This document shows positions 6,163 through 13,158 of a stretch of DNA of 13,856 nucleotides, in pieces (position 1 is the first letter of the stretch; each line of letters begins with the position of its first letter). The translations under genes and the position numbers were made by a program. The DNA is from Blautia sp. (GTDB lineage Bacteria > Bacillota > Clostridia > Lachnospirales > Lachnospiraceae): positions 1 to 13,856 of the forward strand of contig JAFOJB010000083.1 of the NCBI GenBank assembly GCA_017420455.1. Direction: 5' to 3'. The notes beneath the pieces were generated by a model. It made no database searches, was not told the origin of the DNA, and saw nothing but the letters and a program-made list of their open reading frames with translations.

Positions 6163-7533
6163 ATGAAAACAAACCGATTTGAGATCGATATGATCCACGG
6201 ACCGCTCATGCCCAAGCTGATCTCCTTTGCTCTGCCGCTGATGCTTTCCAGTGTGCTGCAGCTTCTTTTCAACGCAGTGGATATCATTGTGGTGGGAAAC
6301 TTCACGGGAAGCGAAGCTCTGGCTGCGGTAGGCTCCACCTCCGCCCTGATCAATCTCTACATTAACCTTTTCACAGGCATCTCCCTTGGCGCAAATGTGC
6401 TCGCGGCCAGAAAATATGCCTCCGGCGCCTACGATGAAATGTCGGACGCCGTCCACACAGCCATCCTTACAGCTCTCATTTCCGGCTGCTGCATGATCCT
6501 GGCGGGATTCTTCGGTTCCCGTCCCTCCCTGATCCTGATGGGTACGCCGGCAAATGTCATCGACCAGTCCGTCCTGTACATGCGTATCTATTTCCTGGGC
6601 ATGCCCTTTTTCATGCTGTATACCTACGGCGCGGCCATTCTGCGTGCGGTAGGAGATACCCGCCGGCCGCTCCTCGTCCTGACCGCTGCCGGACTGCTGA
6701 ATGCGGGCCTGAATATGATCCTGGTCATTGTTTTCCATCTGGGAGTAGCCGGCGTCGCCATCGCCACCGTGATCTCGCAGCTCCTTTCCTGTATCCTGGT
6801 TCTCCGCATCCTGATGACCAGCGATGGTCCCTACAGGCTGGATCTTCGAAAGCTGCGGATCCACAAATACAGCTTTCTCCAGATCTGCCAGGTGGGTTTT
6901 CCGGCGGGAATCCAGTCTACTGTGATCACTTTCTCCAACACGCTGCTGCAGTCCTCTGTCAATTCCTTCGGCTCCGTGTCCATGGCAGGATACACAGCCG
7001 CCAATAACCTGATGAGCTTTCTGTATGTAGGAGTTAATTCCATCACCCAGGCAGGCATGAGCTTTACCAGCCAGAATCTGGGAGCCAGAAAATTCAGAAG
7101 GCTCGACCGGATCCTGATCGACTGCCTCATCCTGGAAGTGCTGCTTCCCCTTTTCATGGGCGGAATGGGATTTCTCTTCGGGCCAAAGCTTCTGGGAATC
7201 TATACCACCGATGCAGCGGTCATCACAGCCGGAATGGAGATCGTATCCATCACCTTCCTTCCCTATTTTCTCTGCGGCTTCATGGATATGTTTCCCGGTA
7301 TCATGCGGGGTATGGGACATGCCTCTGTCCCCATGATCCTGTCCATCATAGGAACTGTAGGAACCAGAGTTCTGTGGATCTTTTTCTACTTTCCGCACCA
7401 CCGGTCCCTTGGAGAGCTGTTTTTATCCTATCCACTCTCCTGGTTCGCCACCTTCCTGATGCAGTCGATCTGCTTCTATTTCGTCCGGAAGATCACCAGA
7501 GAAAAATATCAGGCGAAGGACAGTCTTGACTAA
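6163..7533 (+). CDS. MATE-family multidrug/toxin efflux transporter
   Basis: Membrane antiporter of the MATE family (NorM/DinF/MepA-like), 456 residues, a normal family length for 12 transmembrane helices. The N-terminus (GPLMPKLISFALPLMLSSVLQLLFNAVDIIVVGNFTGSEALAAVGS) is the family's helix 1 with the N..D.I.VG and ALAAVG segments. The second half repeats the pattern (AGIQSTVITFSNTLLQSSVNSFGSVSMAGYTAANN). GGAAAGG at 6150-6156 precedes the ATG by 6 nt. Such proteins export cationic compounds using Na+ or H+ gradients; the substrate here cannot be told from sequence. It has its own promoter and is divergent from the membrane-protein gene to its left. The next gene's promoter overlaps its stop codon, and no terminator is seen between them. 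Confidence 0.94.
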   Translation: MKTNRFEIDMIHGPLMPKLISFALPLMLSSVLQLLFNAVDIIVVGNFTGSEALAAVGSTSALINLYINLFTGISLGANVLAARKYASGAYDEMSDAVHTAILTALISGCCMILAGFFGSRPSLILMGTPANVIDQSVLYMRIYFLGMPFFMLYTYGAAILRAVGDTRRPLLVLTAAGLLNAGLNMILVIVFHLGVAGVAIATVISQLLSCILVLRILMTSDGPYRLDLRKLRIHKYSFLQICQVGFPAGIQSTVITFSNTLLQSSVNSFGSVSMAGYTAANNLMSFLYVGVNSITQAGMSFTSQNLGARKFRRLDRILIDCLILEVLLPLFMGGMGFLFGPKLLGIYTTDAAVITAGMEIVSITFLPYFLCGFMDMFPGIMRGMGHASVPMILSIIGTVGTRVLWIFFYFPHHRSLGELFLSYPLSWFATFLMQSICFYFVRKITREKYQAKDSLD

Positions 7534-7554
7534 TATCGCTATTCGTCATATGAT
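7526..7554 (+). promoter_or_regulatory. Promoter of the aldo/keto reductase gene, overlapping the MATE stop codon
   Basis: TTGACT (7526-7531) and TATGAT (7549-7554) are separated by 17 nt, close to the sigma-A consensus. The -35 box shares its last base with the TAA stop of the MATE gene at 7531-7533. Transcription from here would give a leader of about 175 nt. Confidence 0.65.
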
Positions 7555-7573
7555 AACCTTGACATCTGTAAAC

Positions 7574-7726
7574 ATGTTGTCTGTCCGGGGAGCAGCAGGA
7601 CTTATAGACGGACAATATTGTAAAGAACTGTTCGTAAATAATCCTGGAACAGTTTCTGAAACAGGCATTCCTGCAGCTCATCAGGTACATCACATGTATT
7701 ATCCGGCTGCTTCGCCGGAGGAAAGG
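7574..7726 (+). promoter_or_regulatory. Structured leader of the aldo/keto reductase mRNA, with partly masked ribosome binding site
   Basis: Three hairpins are seen. The first pairs TTGTCTGTC (7577-7585) with GACGGACAA (7607-7615) with one wobble and can extend to 7574/7618. The second pairs AACTGTTC (7626-7633) with GAACAGTT (7647-7654). The third, TCCGGC (7702-7707) with GCCGGA (7714-7719), has its right arm overlapping the GGAGG at 7717-7721. A second purine block GAAAGG (7721-7726) lies 10 nt before the ATG and would remain partly free. A palindrome ACAATATTGT lies at 7612-7621. No known riboswitch consensus was recognised. Confidence 0.5.
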
Positions 7727-7736
7727 CTGGTACAAA

Positions 7737-8873
7737 ATGGGAAATTATGGAAATTATCTTGGAAAAGAAACCGGAAAACTTGGGTTCGGACTGATGCGTC
7801 TTCCGAAGCTTCCCGATGATCCTTCGAAAATCGATGTGGAAACCGTAAAAACCATGGTGGATCTGTTCATGGCCGCCGGTCTCACCTATTTTGACACAGC
7901 CTATGTATATGACGGCGGGGAATCGGAAATCGCCGCAAGAAAGGCGCTTGTAGAACGTTATCCCAGGGACAGCTTTACCCTGGCTACAAAGATGAACGCC
8001 TGGCTTGGCCATCCCTCCGAGGAAGAGGTCAAAAACCAGCTGGAAACAAGTCTTGAAAGAACAGGCGCGGGATATTTCGATTATTATCTGCTCCACGCCG
8101 TTCAGGAAAACAATTATAAGATCTATGATGACTATGGCATCTGGGATTTCGTAAAATCCATGAAGGAAGCCGGAAAGATCCGCCATTGGGGCTTTTCCTT
8201 CCATGCCTCGCCCGAACTCCTGGACAGGCTCCTTACCGAACATCCCGACGCAGAGTTTGTACAGCTGCAGGTAAATTACGCAGACTGGGACAATCCGTCA
8301 GTTCAGTCCCGGGGGATCGTAGAGGTCGCCCAGAAGCACGGGAAACCCTTCGTCGTCATGGAACCTGTAAAGGGCGGAACCCTGGCGGATCCGCCGGAAT
8401 CCGTGGCCGCGATCTTCAGGGAGGCTTCTCCCGACATGTCGGTTGCGTCCTGGGCGATCCGCTTCGCCGCTTCCCAGGAAGGATGCCTGACCGTTCTTTC
8501 AGGCATGTCCACCATTGACCAGATGAAGGACAATCTTTCTTATATGAAGGATTTCCATCCTCTCGATGAGGCAGATCTTGCAGTCATCAAAAAGGCACAG
8601 ACCGCTCTGGATGCTCTGGATCTGATCAAATGTACCGGCTGTCATTACTGTATGGATGGATGTCCTGTATCGATGCATATTCCGGATATCTTCAGCGCCA
8701 TGAACAAAAAGCTCCTGAACGATCAGACCGGCGCCGCAAGGTCATATGAATTCGCCACCAGAGATGGCGCCAGACCTTCCGACTGCGTCGCCTGCGGACA
8801 GTGCGAAGGTGCCTGTCCCCAGACACTGCCCATCATCTCTCTGCTGGAAAGGTGCAAGGAAGCCTTTGAGTAA
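7737..8873 (+). CDS. Aldo/keto reductase with C-terminal two [4Fe-4S] ferredoxin-like domain
   Basis: Predicted cytoplasmic oxidoreductase, 378 residues. The N-terminal ~285 residues are an aldo/keto reductase barrel with the usual catalytic tetrad: Asp53 and Tyr58 in DTAYVYDGG, Lys85 in ATKMN and His120 in YYLLHAV. WGFSFHASPE (151-160) and VMEPVKGG (207-214) are further family segments. The C-terminus has two cysteine clusters, CTGCHYCMDGCP (C299, C302, C305, C309) and CVACGQCEGACP (C350, C353, C356, C360), each expected to bind a [4Fe-4S] cluster. The combination is a recognised subfamily common in anaerobes; substrate and electron partner are unknown. A product of this kind depends on Fe-S assembly, which is encoded 1.5 kb downstream, but no direct link is shown. 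It has its own promoter and folded leader. Confidence 0.94.
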   Translation: MGNYGNYLGKETGKLGFGLMRLPKLPDDPSKIDVETVKTMVDLFMAAGLTYFDTAYVYDGGESEIAARKALVERYPRDSFTLATKMNAWLGHPSEEEVKNQLETSLERTGAGYFDYYLLHAVQENNYKIYDDYGIWDFVKSMKEAGKIRHWGFSFHASPELLDRLLTEHPDAEFVQLQVNYADWDNPSVQSRGIVEVAQKHGKPFVVMEPVKGGTLADPPESVAAIFREASPDMSVASWAIRFAASQEGCLTVLSGMSTIDQMKDNLSYMKDFHPLDEADLAVIKKAQTALDALDLIKCTGCHYCMDGCPVSMHIPDIFSAMNKKLLNDQTGAARSYEFATRDGARPSDCVACGQCEGACPQTLPIISLLERCKEAFE

Positions 8874-8875
8874 AA

Positions 8876-8900
8876 CCAGTTCCCCGGCACAGGAGACTGG
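8876..8900 (+). repeat. Small hairpin immediately after the reductase stop codon
   Basis: CCAGTTCC (8876-8883) pairs with GGAgACTGG (8892-8900) with one bulged G and an 8-nt loop. No U-run follows, so it is probably not a terminator by itself; it may protect the 3' end. Confidence 0.35.
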
Positions 8901-9129
8901 AATGATAAATGAATGATGTCGTTTTTGCACAGGAATCACAAAAACCGGTTTTTACACCCTGGCACAGATCAGCAGGTCTGTGCCAGGGTTCTCTGTGTTC
9001 TGTATAAAGCTCCAGCCGTAAAGGCCCGTGGCCTGTCGACGTCCTTCCAGGAGCTTAGGAACTGTCCAGACTGCTGCCCGCGGAAATCACGGTACGGTTC
9101 ACGGCCTCTCCGGCCGGAGACTGGAACGA
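8892..9129 (+). repeat. Direct repeat flanking the intergenic region before the SGNH hydrolase gene
   Basis: GGAGACTGGAATGA (8892-8905) recurs as GGAGACTGGAACGA (9116-9129), 13 of 14 matching, each preceded by CCGGC. The second copy overlaps a perfect 14-bp palindrome TCTCCGGCCGGAGA (9107-9120). An inverted pair AAGCTCC / GGAGCTT also lies between 9007 and 9056. The 282-nt gap (8874-9155) contains these, the terminator above and a weak TATAAA (9003-9008) as the only promoter candidate for the next gene. Confidence 0.4.
8940..8999 (+). terminator. Probable terminator of the reductase transcript
   Basis: Perfect 13-bp stem, arms 8956-8968 (ACCCTGGCACAGA) and 8977-8989 (TCTGTGCCAGGGT), with an 8-nt loop. 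It is followed by the moderately T-rich TCTCTGTGTTC. A 14-bp palindrome AAAAACCGGTTTTT at 8940-8953 lies just before it. The strong stem and position support termination; the weak U-run lowers confidence. Confidence 0.65.
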
Positions 9130-9155
9130 GATCAACCCGTAACTGGAGATGACCG

Positions 9156-10214
9156 ATGAACAGAATATTGGATAAAAGACAAAGAGGTTTTTTGCTTCAC
9201 TGCTTCACTTCTTTTCTGATGCTCTTATGTTTCCTGGCAATGGTTCCGCCTGTGAAAGCACAGGAAAAGGAATGTCGGATACGCTTTTATTCCAGCGTAA
9301 CAAAGACATTTTTATACGAAGAGATCGTCCCTGCCGGTTCTTATTATCTGCTTCCTTCTGAACAGAAGAAGGATTCTACCCACTATATGAACGGGCTTTC
9401 CATCAAAGAATACAATTTCCTGGGATGGACGAAGAAATCCTCAGCGATAAAGACCAGCAGTCCGGACTACAAAGCCGGGCAGTATCTTCTGGCAGAAAAT
9501 GACATCCGGCTTTATGACGTCATGTTTCCCGTCGAAAAAGATGAGATTCCCTTTTCGATCTGTGGTCCGGATAAATTCGACAAGATCATCTTCGTAGGAG
9601 ATTCCCGCACAGAGGACATGAAAAACGCGCTTCAGGCGGAAGGAATCGAGCTTTCAGGAGTATCCTTTATCTGTAAAGGCGGGCAGACGATCGACCGTTT
9701 CCAGCAAAGCAGAGGAGACGCTTCCTTCGCACAGCTGAAAAATGCGGTCTTCTCATGCAGGAAAGCAGACCGGATCGCCATTGTCCTGAATCTTGGAGTA
9801 AATGACCTCTTCATTTCCCGCATTGGCTATCCTGCCTATACCCCCGCCGTCGATTCCGTCGTGATGGATTGTCTGCAGCTGCTTTCCAGAATCAGAGAGA
9901 CCTTTAAGGGGTATCGCCTGAAAATTTACATGGTTTCTCTGAACCCATGCAATTACTACATGGACGGCACATTCAACGTTCCGGCCCAGAGGAGGGTCGG
10001 GGAGGATGCCGTGATCCGGTTCAATGAGAAGCTGAAGATCAGCCTCAGTAAAAAAGTCCGTTATATAGATACCTGGTCTTACATGATCAAAAAAGGATAT
10101 TTCTACAAGCAGTATGCCTCTTATACTGATAAATCACCGAAAAACACAGATGGTCTGCATTTCTCTCTCGCTACAAGCCTGCGCGTTCTGAAGTTCATCC
10201 TGGCCAGGCTCTGA
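9156..10214 (+). CDS. Secreted SGNH/GDSL-type hydrolase with Flg_new-like N-terminal module
   Basis: Predicted secreted esterase-type hydrolase, 352 residues. Residues 1-35 form a signal peptide (basic start, hydrophobic HCFTSFLMLLCFLAMVPP, cleavage likely after VKA). Residues about 41-125 resemble a single Flg_new (Listeria-Bacteroides repeat) beta-grasp module, with FLGW at 88-91 and a closing NDIRLYDVMFP. From about 140 the SGNH fold begins: FVGDSRTEDMK gives the nucleophile Ser150, KGGQT (174-178) the oxyanion glycine, LGVND (213-217) the block III Asn216, and DGLH (332-335) the Asp332/His335 pair. All four blocks are intact. Relatives often remove acyl groups from cell-wall or exopolysaccharide sugars; the substrate here is unknown. 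There is no LPXTG or C-terminal anchor. GGAG at 9145-9148 sits 7 nt before the ATG. It stands alone between two promoters. Confidence 0.88.
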   Translation: MNRILDKRQRGFLLHCFTSFLMLLCFLAMVPPVKAQEKECRIRFYSSVTKTFLYEEIVPAGSYYLLPSEQKKDSTHYMNGLSIKEYNFLGWTKKSSAIKTSSPDYKAGQYLLAENDIRLYDVMFPVEKDEIPFSICGPDKFDKIIFVGDSRTEDMKNALQAEGIELSGVSFICKGGQTIDRFQQSRGDASFAQLKNAVFSCRKADRIAIVLNLGVNDLFISRIGYPAYTPAVDSVVMDCLQLLSRIRETFKGYRLKIYMVSLNPCNYYMDGTFNVPAQRRVGEDAVIRFNEKLKISLSKKVRYIDTWSYMIKKGYFYKQYASYTDKSPKNTDGLHFSLATSLRVLKFILARL

Positions 10215-10242
10215 CGGTATAGCTTTTTTACGCGCTCTCTGC

Positions 10243-10248
10243 TATAAT
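10243..10248 (+). promoter_or_regulatory. Extended -10 box for the minimal SUF operon
   Basis: TGCTATAAT provides a consensus TATAAT with the extended TG motif. No good -35 lies 16-18 nt upstream, which the extended -10 may offset. It starts 29 nt after the SGNH hydrolase stop codon and 128 nt before the ATPase start. Confidence 0.6.
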
Positions 10249-10257
10249 AGGCCGGGA

Positions 10258-10332
10258 GACGCCTTCTTCCGTAAATATCCTGGAATATCCCGGACAGGCC
10301 GCCCGGAAAACGGGCTGTAAAAGACAGGCGTC
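10258..10332 (+). promoter_or_regulatory. Folded leader of the minimal SUF operon
   Basis: GACGCCT (10258-10264) pairs perfectly with AGGCGTC (10326-10332), closing a ~75-nt domain. Within it GCCCG gaaaa CGGGC forms a small hairpin and ATATCCTGGAATAT gives another weak one. No known iron or SAM riboswitch consensus was recognised. The closing helix lies 38 nt before the start codon. Confidence 0.4.
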
Positions 10333-10370
10333 CTGAATACCAGATCATAAAAGAAATGAGGTAATTACAT

Positions 10371-11126
10371 ATGCTGGAACTGAAAAATGTCTCTTTTGGC
10401 GTAGACGAAGACAGCCAGAAGATCGAGATCATTCACAATATTTCTCTTACGATCCCGGATGAAAAGCTGGTGGTGATCACCGGTCCCAACGGCGGCGGAA
10501 AATCCACCCTGGCCAGGCTGATCGCCGGAATCATAAAGCCGGCATCCGGCAAAATATACCTGGATGGCAGAGATATTACCGGACTTTCCATTACAGAGCG
10601 GGCAAAGATGGGGATCAGCTTTGCATTTCAGCAGCCGGTCCGCTTTAAAGGCATCCAGGTAATCGATCTTCTGCGTCTGGCCCGGGGCGGAAGACTGGAC
10701 GCGGCCGATGCCTGTGAATACCTTTCCGCCGTAGGACTGTGTGCCCGGGATTATATCAACCGCGAGGTAAACAACAGTCTTTCCGGCGGAGAGCTGAAGC
10801 GGATCGAAATTGCCACAGTGCTGGCAAGGGGCACCTCCCTGGCGGTATTTGACGAACCGGAAGCCGGGATCGATCTCTGGAGCTTCCAGAACCTGATCGA
10901 AGTATTTGAGGGAATGCGCCGGAATATCAAGGGAAGCTCGATCATGATCATATCGCATCAGGAAAGGATCCTGAATATCGCAGACGAGGTCATCGTCCTG
11001 AAGGACGGCGTCCTTGCTGCCCAGGGTTCCCGGGAAGAAGTCCTTCCGGGGCTCATCGGTACCGCATCCGCTGTAAAGGGCTGCAGAAAAAGCGGTGCCG
11101 GAAAGGAGGAAGGAGAAGCATGCTGA
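10371..11126 (+). CDS. smsC: SmsC: SufC-type Fe-S assembly ATPase of the minimal SUF-like (SMS) system
   Basis: Cytoplasmic ABC-type ATPase of Fe-S cluster assembly, 251 residues, similar in length to SufC. Walker A is GPNGGGKST (38-46), the signature LSGGELKRIEIATVL lies at 137-151, Walker B is SLAVFDEPEAGID (156-168) and the switch histidine is in IISHQERIL (about 196). The SGGELKRIEIA and FDEPEAG forms are typical of SufC-like proteins rather than transporter ATPases, and no permease gene adjoins it. The start ATG follows a GAGG site (10358-10361) by 9 nt. It overlaps the scaffold gene by 7 nt, so the two are translationally coupled. It would power conformational change in the SmsB scaffold. 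Symbol sufC would be equally defensible. Confidence 0.88.
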   Translation: MLELKNVSFGVDEDSQKIEIIHNISLTIPDEKLVVITGPNGGGKSTLARLIAGIIKPASGKIYLDGRDITGLSITERAKMGISFAFQQPVRFKGIQVIDLLRLARGGRLDAADACEYLSAVGLCARDYINREVNNSLSGGELKRIEIATVLARGTSLAVFDEPEAGIDLWSFQNLIEVFEGMRRNIKGSSIMIISHQERILNIADEVIVLKDGVLAAQGSREEVLPGLIGTASAVKGCRKSGAGKEEGEAC

Positions 11127-12046
11127 AGCTGGACGAAATTCAGAAAAGACTGCTGATGGAGGTTGCGGACCTTCACAAGGTTCCGGAAGGAGCCTACAAT
11201 ATCCGTGCCAACGGAGAGGCCGCAGGCCGCTTTTCCACAGCGAATATCGAGATTTCTCCCAAGGACAACGGAAGCGGTATCGATATCCGGATCAGACCAG
11301 GAACGAAAAATGAAAGCGTACACATCCCGGTGGTCATGACAAAGAGCGGCCTGACAGAGGTTGTCTATAACGATTTTTATATCGGAGATGACGCAGACGT
11401 GACCATCGTAGCCGGCTGCGGGATCGACAACTGCGGCCCGAAGGATTCAGAGCACGACGGCATCCACCGTTTCTATGTAGGAAAAAACGCCAAGGTACGC
11501 TATGTGGAAAAACACTATGGCTCCGGAGACGGCACGGGAAAACGCATCCTGAATCCCGGAACCGAAGTGTACATGGAAGAAAACAGCTCCATGGAAATGG
11601 AGATGGTGCAGATCAAGGGCGTGGATGATACAGACCGCAAGACCACGGCAGAGCTGAAAAGCGGTGCAAAGCTGGTGGTGAGGGAACGCCTGATGACCCA
11701 TGGCTCCCAGCGCGCCATCAGCACCTATCTGGTCAGCCTGGATGGTGAAGGAGCCAGCGCGGATGTTGTTTCCAGATCTGTGGCCAGAGATGATTCCTAC
11801 CAGAAGTTCGACGCAAAACTGATCGGGAACGCGGCATGCTCCGGCCATACCGAATGTGATTCCATCATCATGGACCGCGGCAGGATCCTTGCCGTCCCCG
11901 GACTGGAAGCCAACAATCTGGATGCCGCCCTGGTACACGAGGCAGCGATCGGAAAGATCGCCGGAGACCAGATCATCAAGCTGATGACCCTTGGCCTTAC
12001 CGAACAGGAGGCCGAAGAGCAGATCATCAACGGTTTCCTGAAATAG
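11120..12046 (+). CDS. smsB: SmsB: SufB/SufD-type Fe-S cluster scaffold of the minimal SUF-like (SMS) system
   Basis: Scaffold protein on which Fe-S clusters are built, 308 residues, shorter than typical SufB or SufD (over 400). The middle has the beta-helix-like pattern of the family (VTIVAGCGIDNCG 94-106, VRYVEKHYGSGDGTG 126-140). The C-terminus carries the diagnostic block GLEANNLDAALVHEAAIGKI (261-280), then LTEQEAEEQIINGFL, matching the SufB/D C-terminal helices. Candidate functional residues are Glu263, His273 and Glu274; cysteines in the visible chain include C100, C105, C240 and C246. There is only one scaffold gene and no sufS, sufU or sufD nearby, as expected for the SMS form known in anaerobic archaea and Clostridia. 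The ATG at 11120 is inside the end of smsC, with AAGGAGAAG just before it. Confidence 0.86.
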   Translation: MLKLDEIQKRLLMEVADLHKVPEGAYNIRANGEAAGRFSTANIEISPKDNGSGIDIRIRPGTKNESVHIPVVMTKSGLTEVVYNDFYIGDDADVTIVAGCGIDNCGPKDSEHDGIHRFYVGKNAKVRYVEKHYGSGDGTGKRILNPGTEVYMEENSSMEMEMVQIKGVDDTDRKTTAELKSGAKLVVRERLMTHGSQRAISTYLVSLDGEGASADVVSRSVARDDSYQKFDAKLIGNAACSGHTECDSIIMDRGRILAVPGLEANNLDAALVHEAAIGKIAGDQIIKLMTLGLTEQEAEEQIINGFLK

Positions 12047-12058
12047 CAGAGAGCAAAA

Positions 12059-12111
12059 GCCGGATGTCGTTCGAAGCCGCAAAACGGCGGGTTTCGGAAT
12101 CGGCATCCGGC
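12059..12111. repeat. Long imperfect hairpin between the SUF scaffold and permease genes
   Basis: Outer arms GCCGGATGTCG (12059-12069) and CGGCATCCGGC (12101-12111) pair over 11 bp with one wobble. Inside, GCCG caaaa CGGC and TTCGAA/TTCGGAA-like segments extend the fold. On the plus strand no U-run follows; on the minus strand TTTTGCTC follows. It may be a leaky terminator or a processing/stability element dividing the operon. Confidence 0.5.
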
Positions 12112-12155
12112 ATCATTGTACATAAGTATATTCTTGAGAATAAGAGGAACAAATA

Positions 12156-13031
12156 ATGATAGATGTGATCCTGGATACTCTTCTGGATTCTGTGAAGATC
12201 CTGCCCTTTCTTTTTGTAACCTATCTGATCATGGAGTATCTGGAGAGCAGGACCGAAGACAATGTGCAGAAAATCGTCAGGAAAGCAGGATGGCTCGGTC
12301 CCTTCTGGGGTGGTATTCTGGGAATCGTACCCCAGTGTGGTTTTTCTGCCGCTGCCGCCAATCTGTACGCAGGGCGGGCAATCTCCCTCGGAACGCTCCT
12401 GGCGGTGTTTTTATCTACCTCCGACGAAATGGTCCCCATAATGATCTCAGAGACCGTTCCCGCAAAAACCATGCTCCATCTTCTGTTTACCAAAGCCGTG
12501 ATTGCTGTGATCGCCGGCTTTGTCATCGACGCCGTCTGCCACATTCTGGCCAGCAAAAAGACCGGCCAGGCAGAAGACGACGGAGGCCTGATGATCGAAC
12601 GTCTCTGTGAAAAGGAACACTGTCACTGCGAAGAAGGAAGCATACTGAAATCCGCTCTCCGGCATACCATAAATATCCTGGTCTTCGTGTTCGTGATCAC
12701 CCTGGTCCTGAACATGGCCTTTCATTTCGCCGGGGAAGACCGGCTTATAGCTCTTGCAGGAAAAAGTCCTGCTGCCGGGCTCCTCGCAGCCTGTATCATC
12801 GGCCTGATCCCCAACTGCGGCGCCTCGGTTCTCCTGACCCAGATGTACCTCAGAGGGATCATGACTGCGAGCCAGCTGATCGCCGGTCTTCTGGTAGGCG
12901 CCGGCGTGGGCCTGCTGGTGCTCTTCCGCGTAAATCCCGACCAGAAGGAAAACCTCTTGATCACCGCGATCCTTTTCGCCGCCGGAATCCTGGGCGGAAT
13001 CCTCGTCGGCGCCATGGAGATCAGTTTCTAA
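12156..13031 (+). CDS. Putative heavy-metal/manganese permease (ArsP_2-like)
   Basis: Polytopic membrane protein of 291 residues resembling the ArsP_2 (PF11449) family, often annotated as putative manganese transporter or arsenic efflux protein. The two halves repeat a motif: GGILGIVPQCGFSAAAANLY (52-71) with PQCG at 59-62, and AACIIGLIPNCGASVLLTQM (211-230) with PNCG at 219-222, each followed by a similar helix pair. The halves are joined by a loop with C151 and HCHC-containing residues 155-158, a likely metal-sensing or metal-binding segment. About eight hydrophobic segments are seen. AGAGG (12143-12147) precedes the ATG by 8 nt. It lies 109 nt after the Fe-S scaffold gene on the same strand, with no clear promoter of its own, so cotranscription is likely. 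Metal specificity is unknown. Confidence 0.7.
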   Translation: MIDVILDTLLDSVKILPFLFVTYLIMEYLESRTEDNVQKIVRKAGWLGPFWGGILGIVPQCGFSAAAANLYAGRAISLGTLLAVFLSTSDEMVPIMISETVPAKTMLHLLFTKAVIAVIAGFVIDAVCHILASKKTGQAEDDGGLMIERLCEKEHCHCEEGSILKSALRHTINILVFVFVITLVLNMAFHFAGEDRLIALAGKSPAAGLLAACIIGLIPNCGASVLLTQMYLRGIMTASQLIAGLLVGAGVGLLVLFRVNPDQKENLLITAILFAAGILGGILVGAMEISF

Positions 13032-13072
13032 GTGCGACAGGGTGCTTTTCGCTTCAGACAGAAGAGAAGGTC

Positions 13073-13101
13073 TTGTCGGGCTGATTTACAGATGCTATAA
13101 T
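13073..13101 (+). promoter_or_regulatory. Promoter of the DHH phosphoesterase gene
   Basis: TTGTCG (13073-13078) and TATAAT (13096-13101) are separated by 17 nt, and TGC before the -10 adds an extended -10 motif. It lies 42 nt after the permease stop codon; no convincing terminator was found between them. Confidence 0.8.
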
Positions 13102-13158
13102 AAACTCTGAAGTATAAGTTGTATCGAAAATCATGGAGTGTTTAAGGAGGATTCTAAT

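Noticed and set aside
6142..7401. 419-codon minus-strand open frame over the MATE gene
   Set aside because: Its product is a His/Gln/Asp/Gly-rich, non-globular composition typical of an antisense shadow, and the plus-strand MATE gene is certain.
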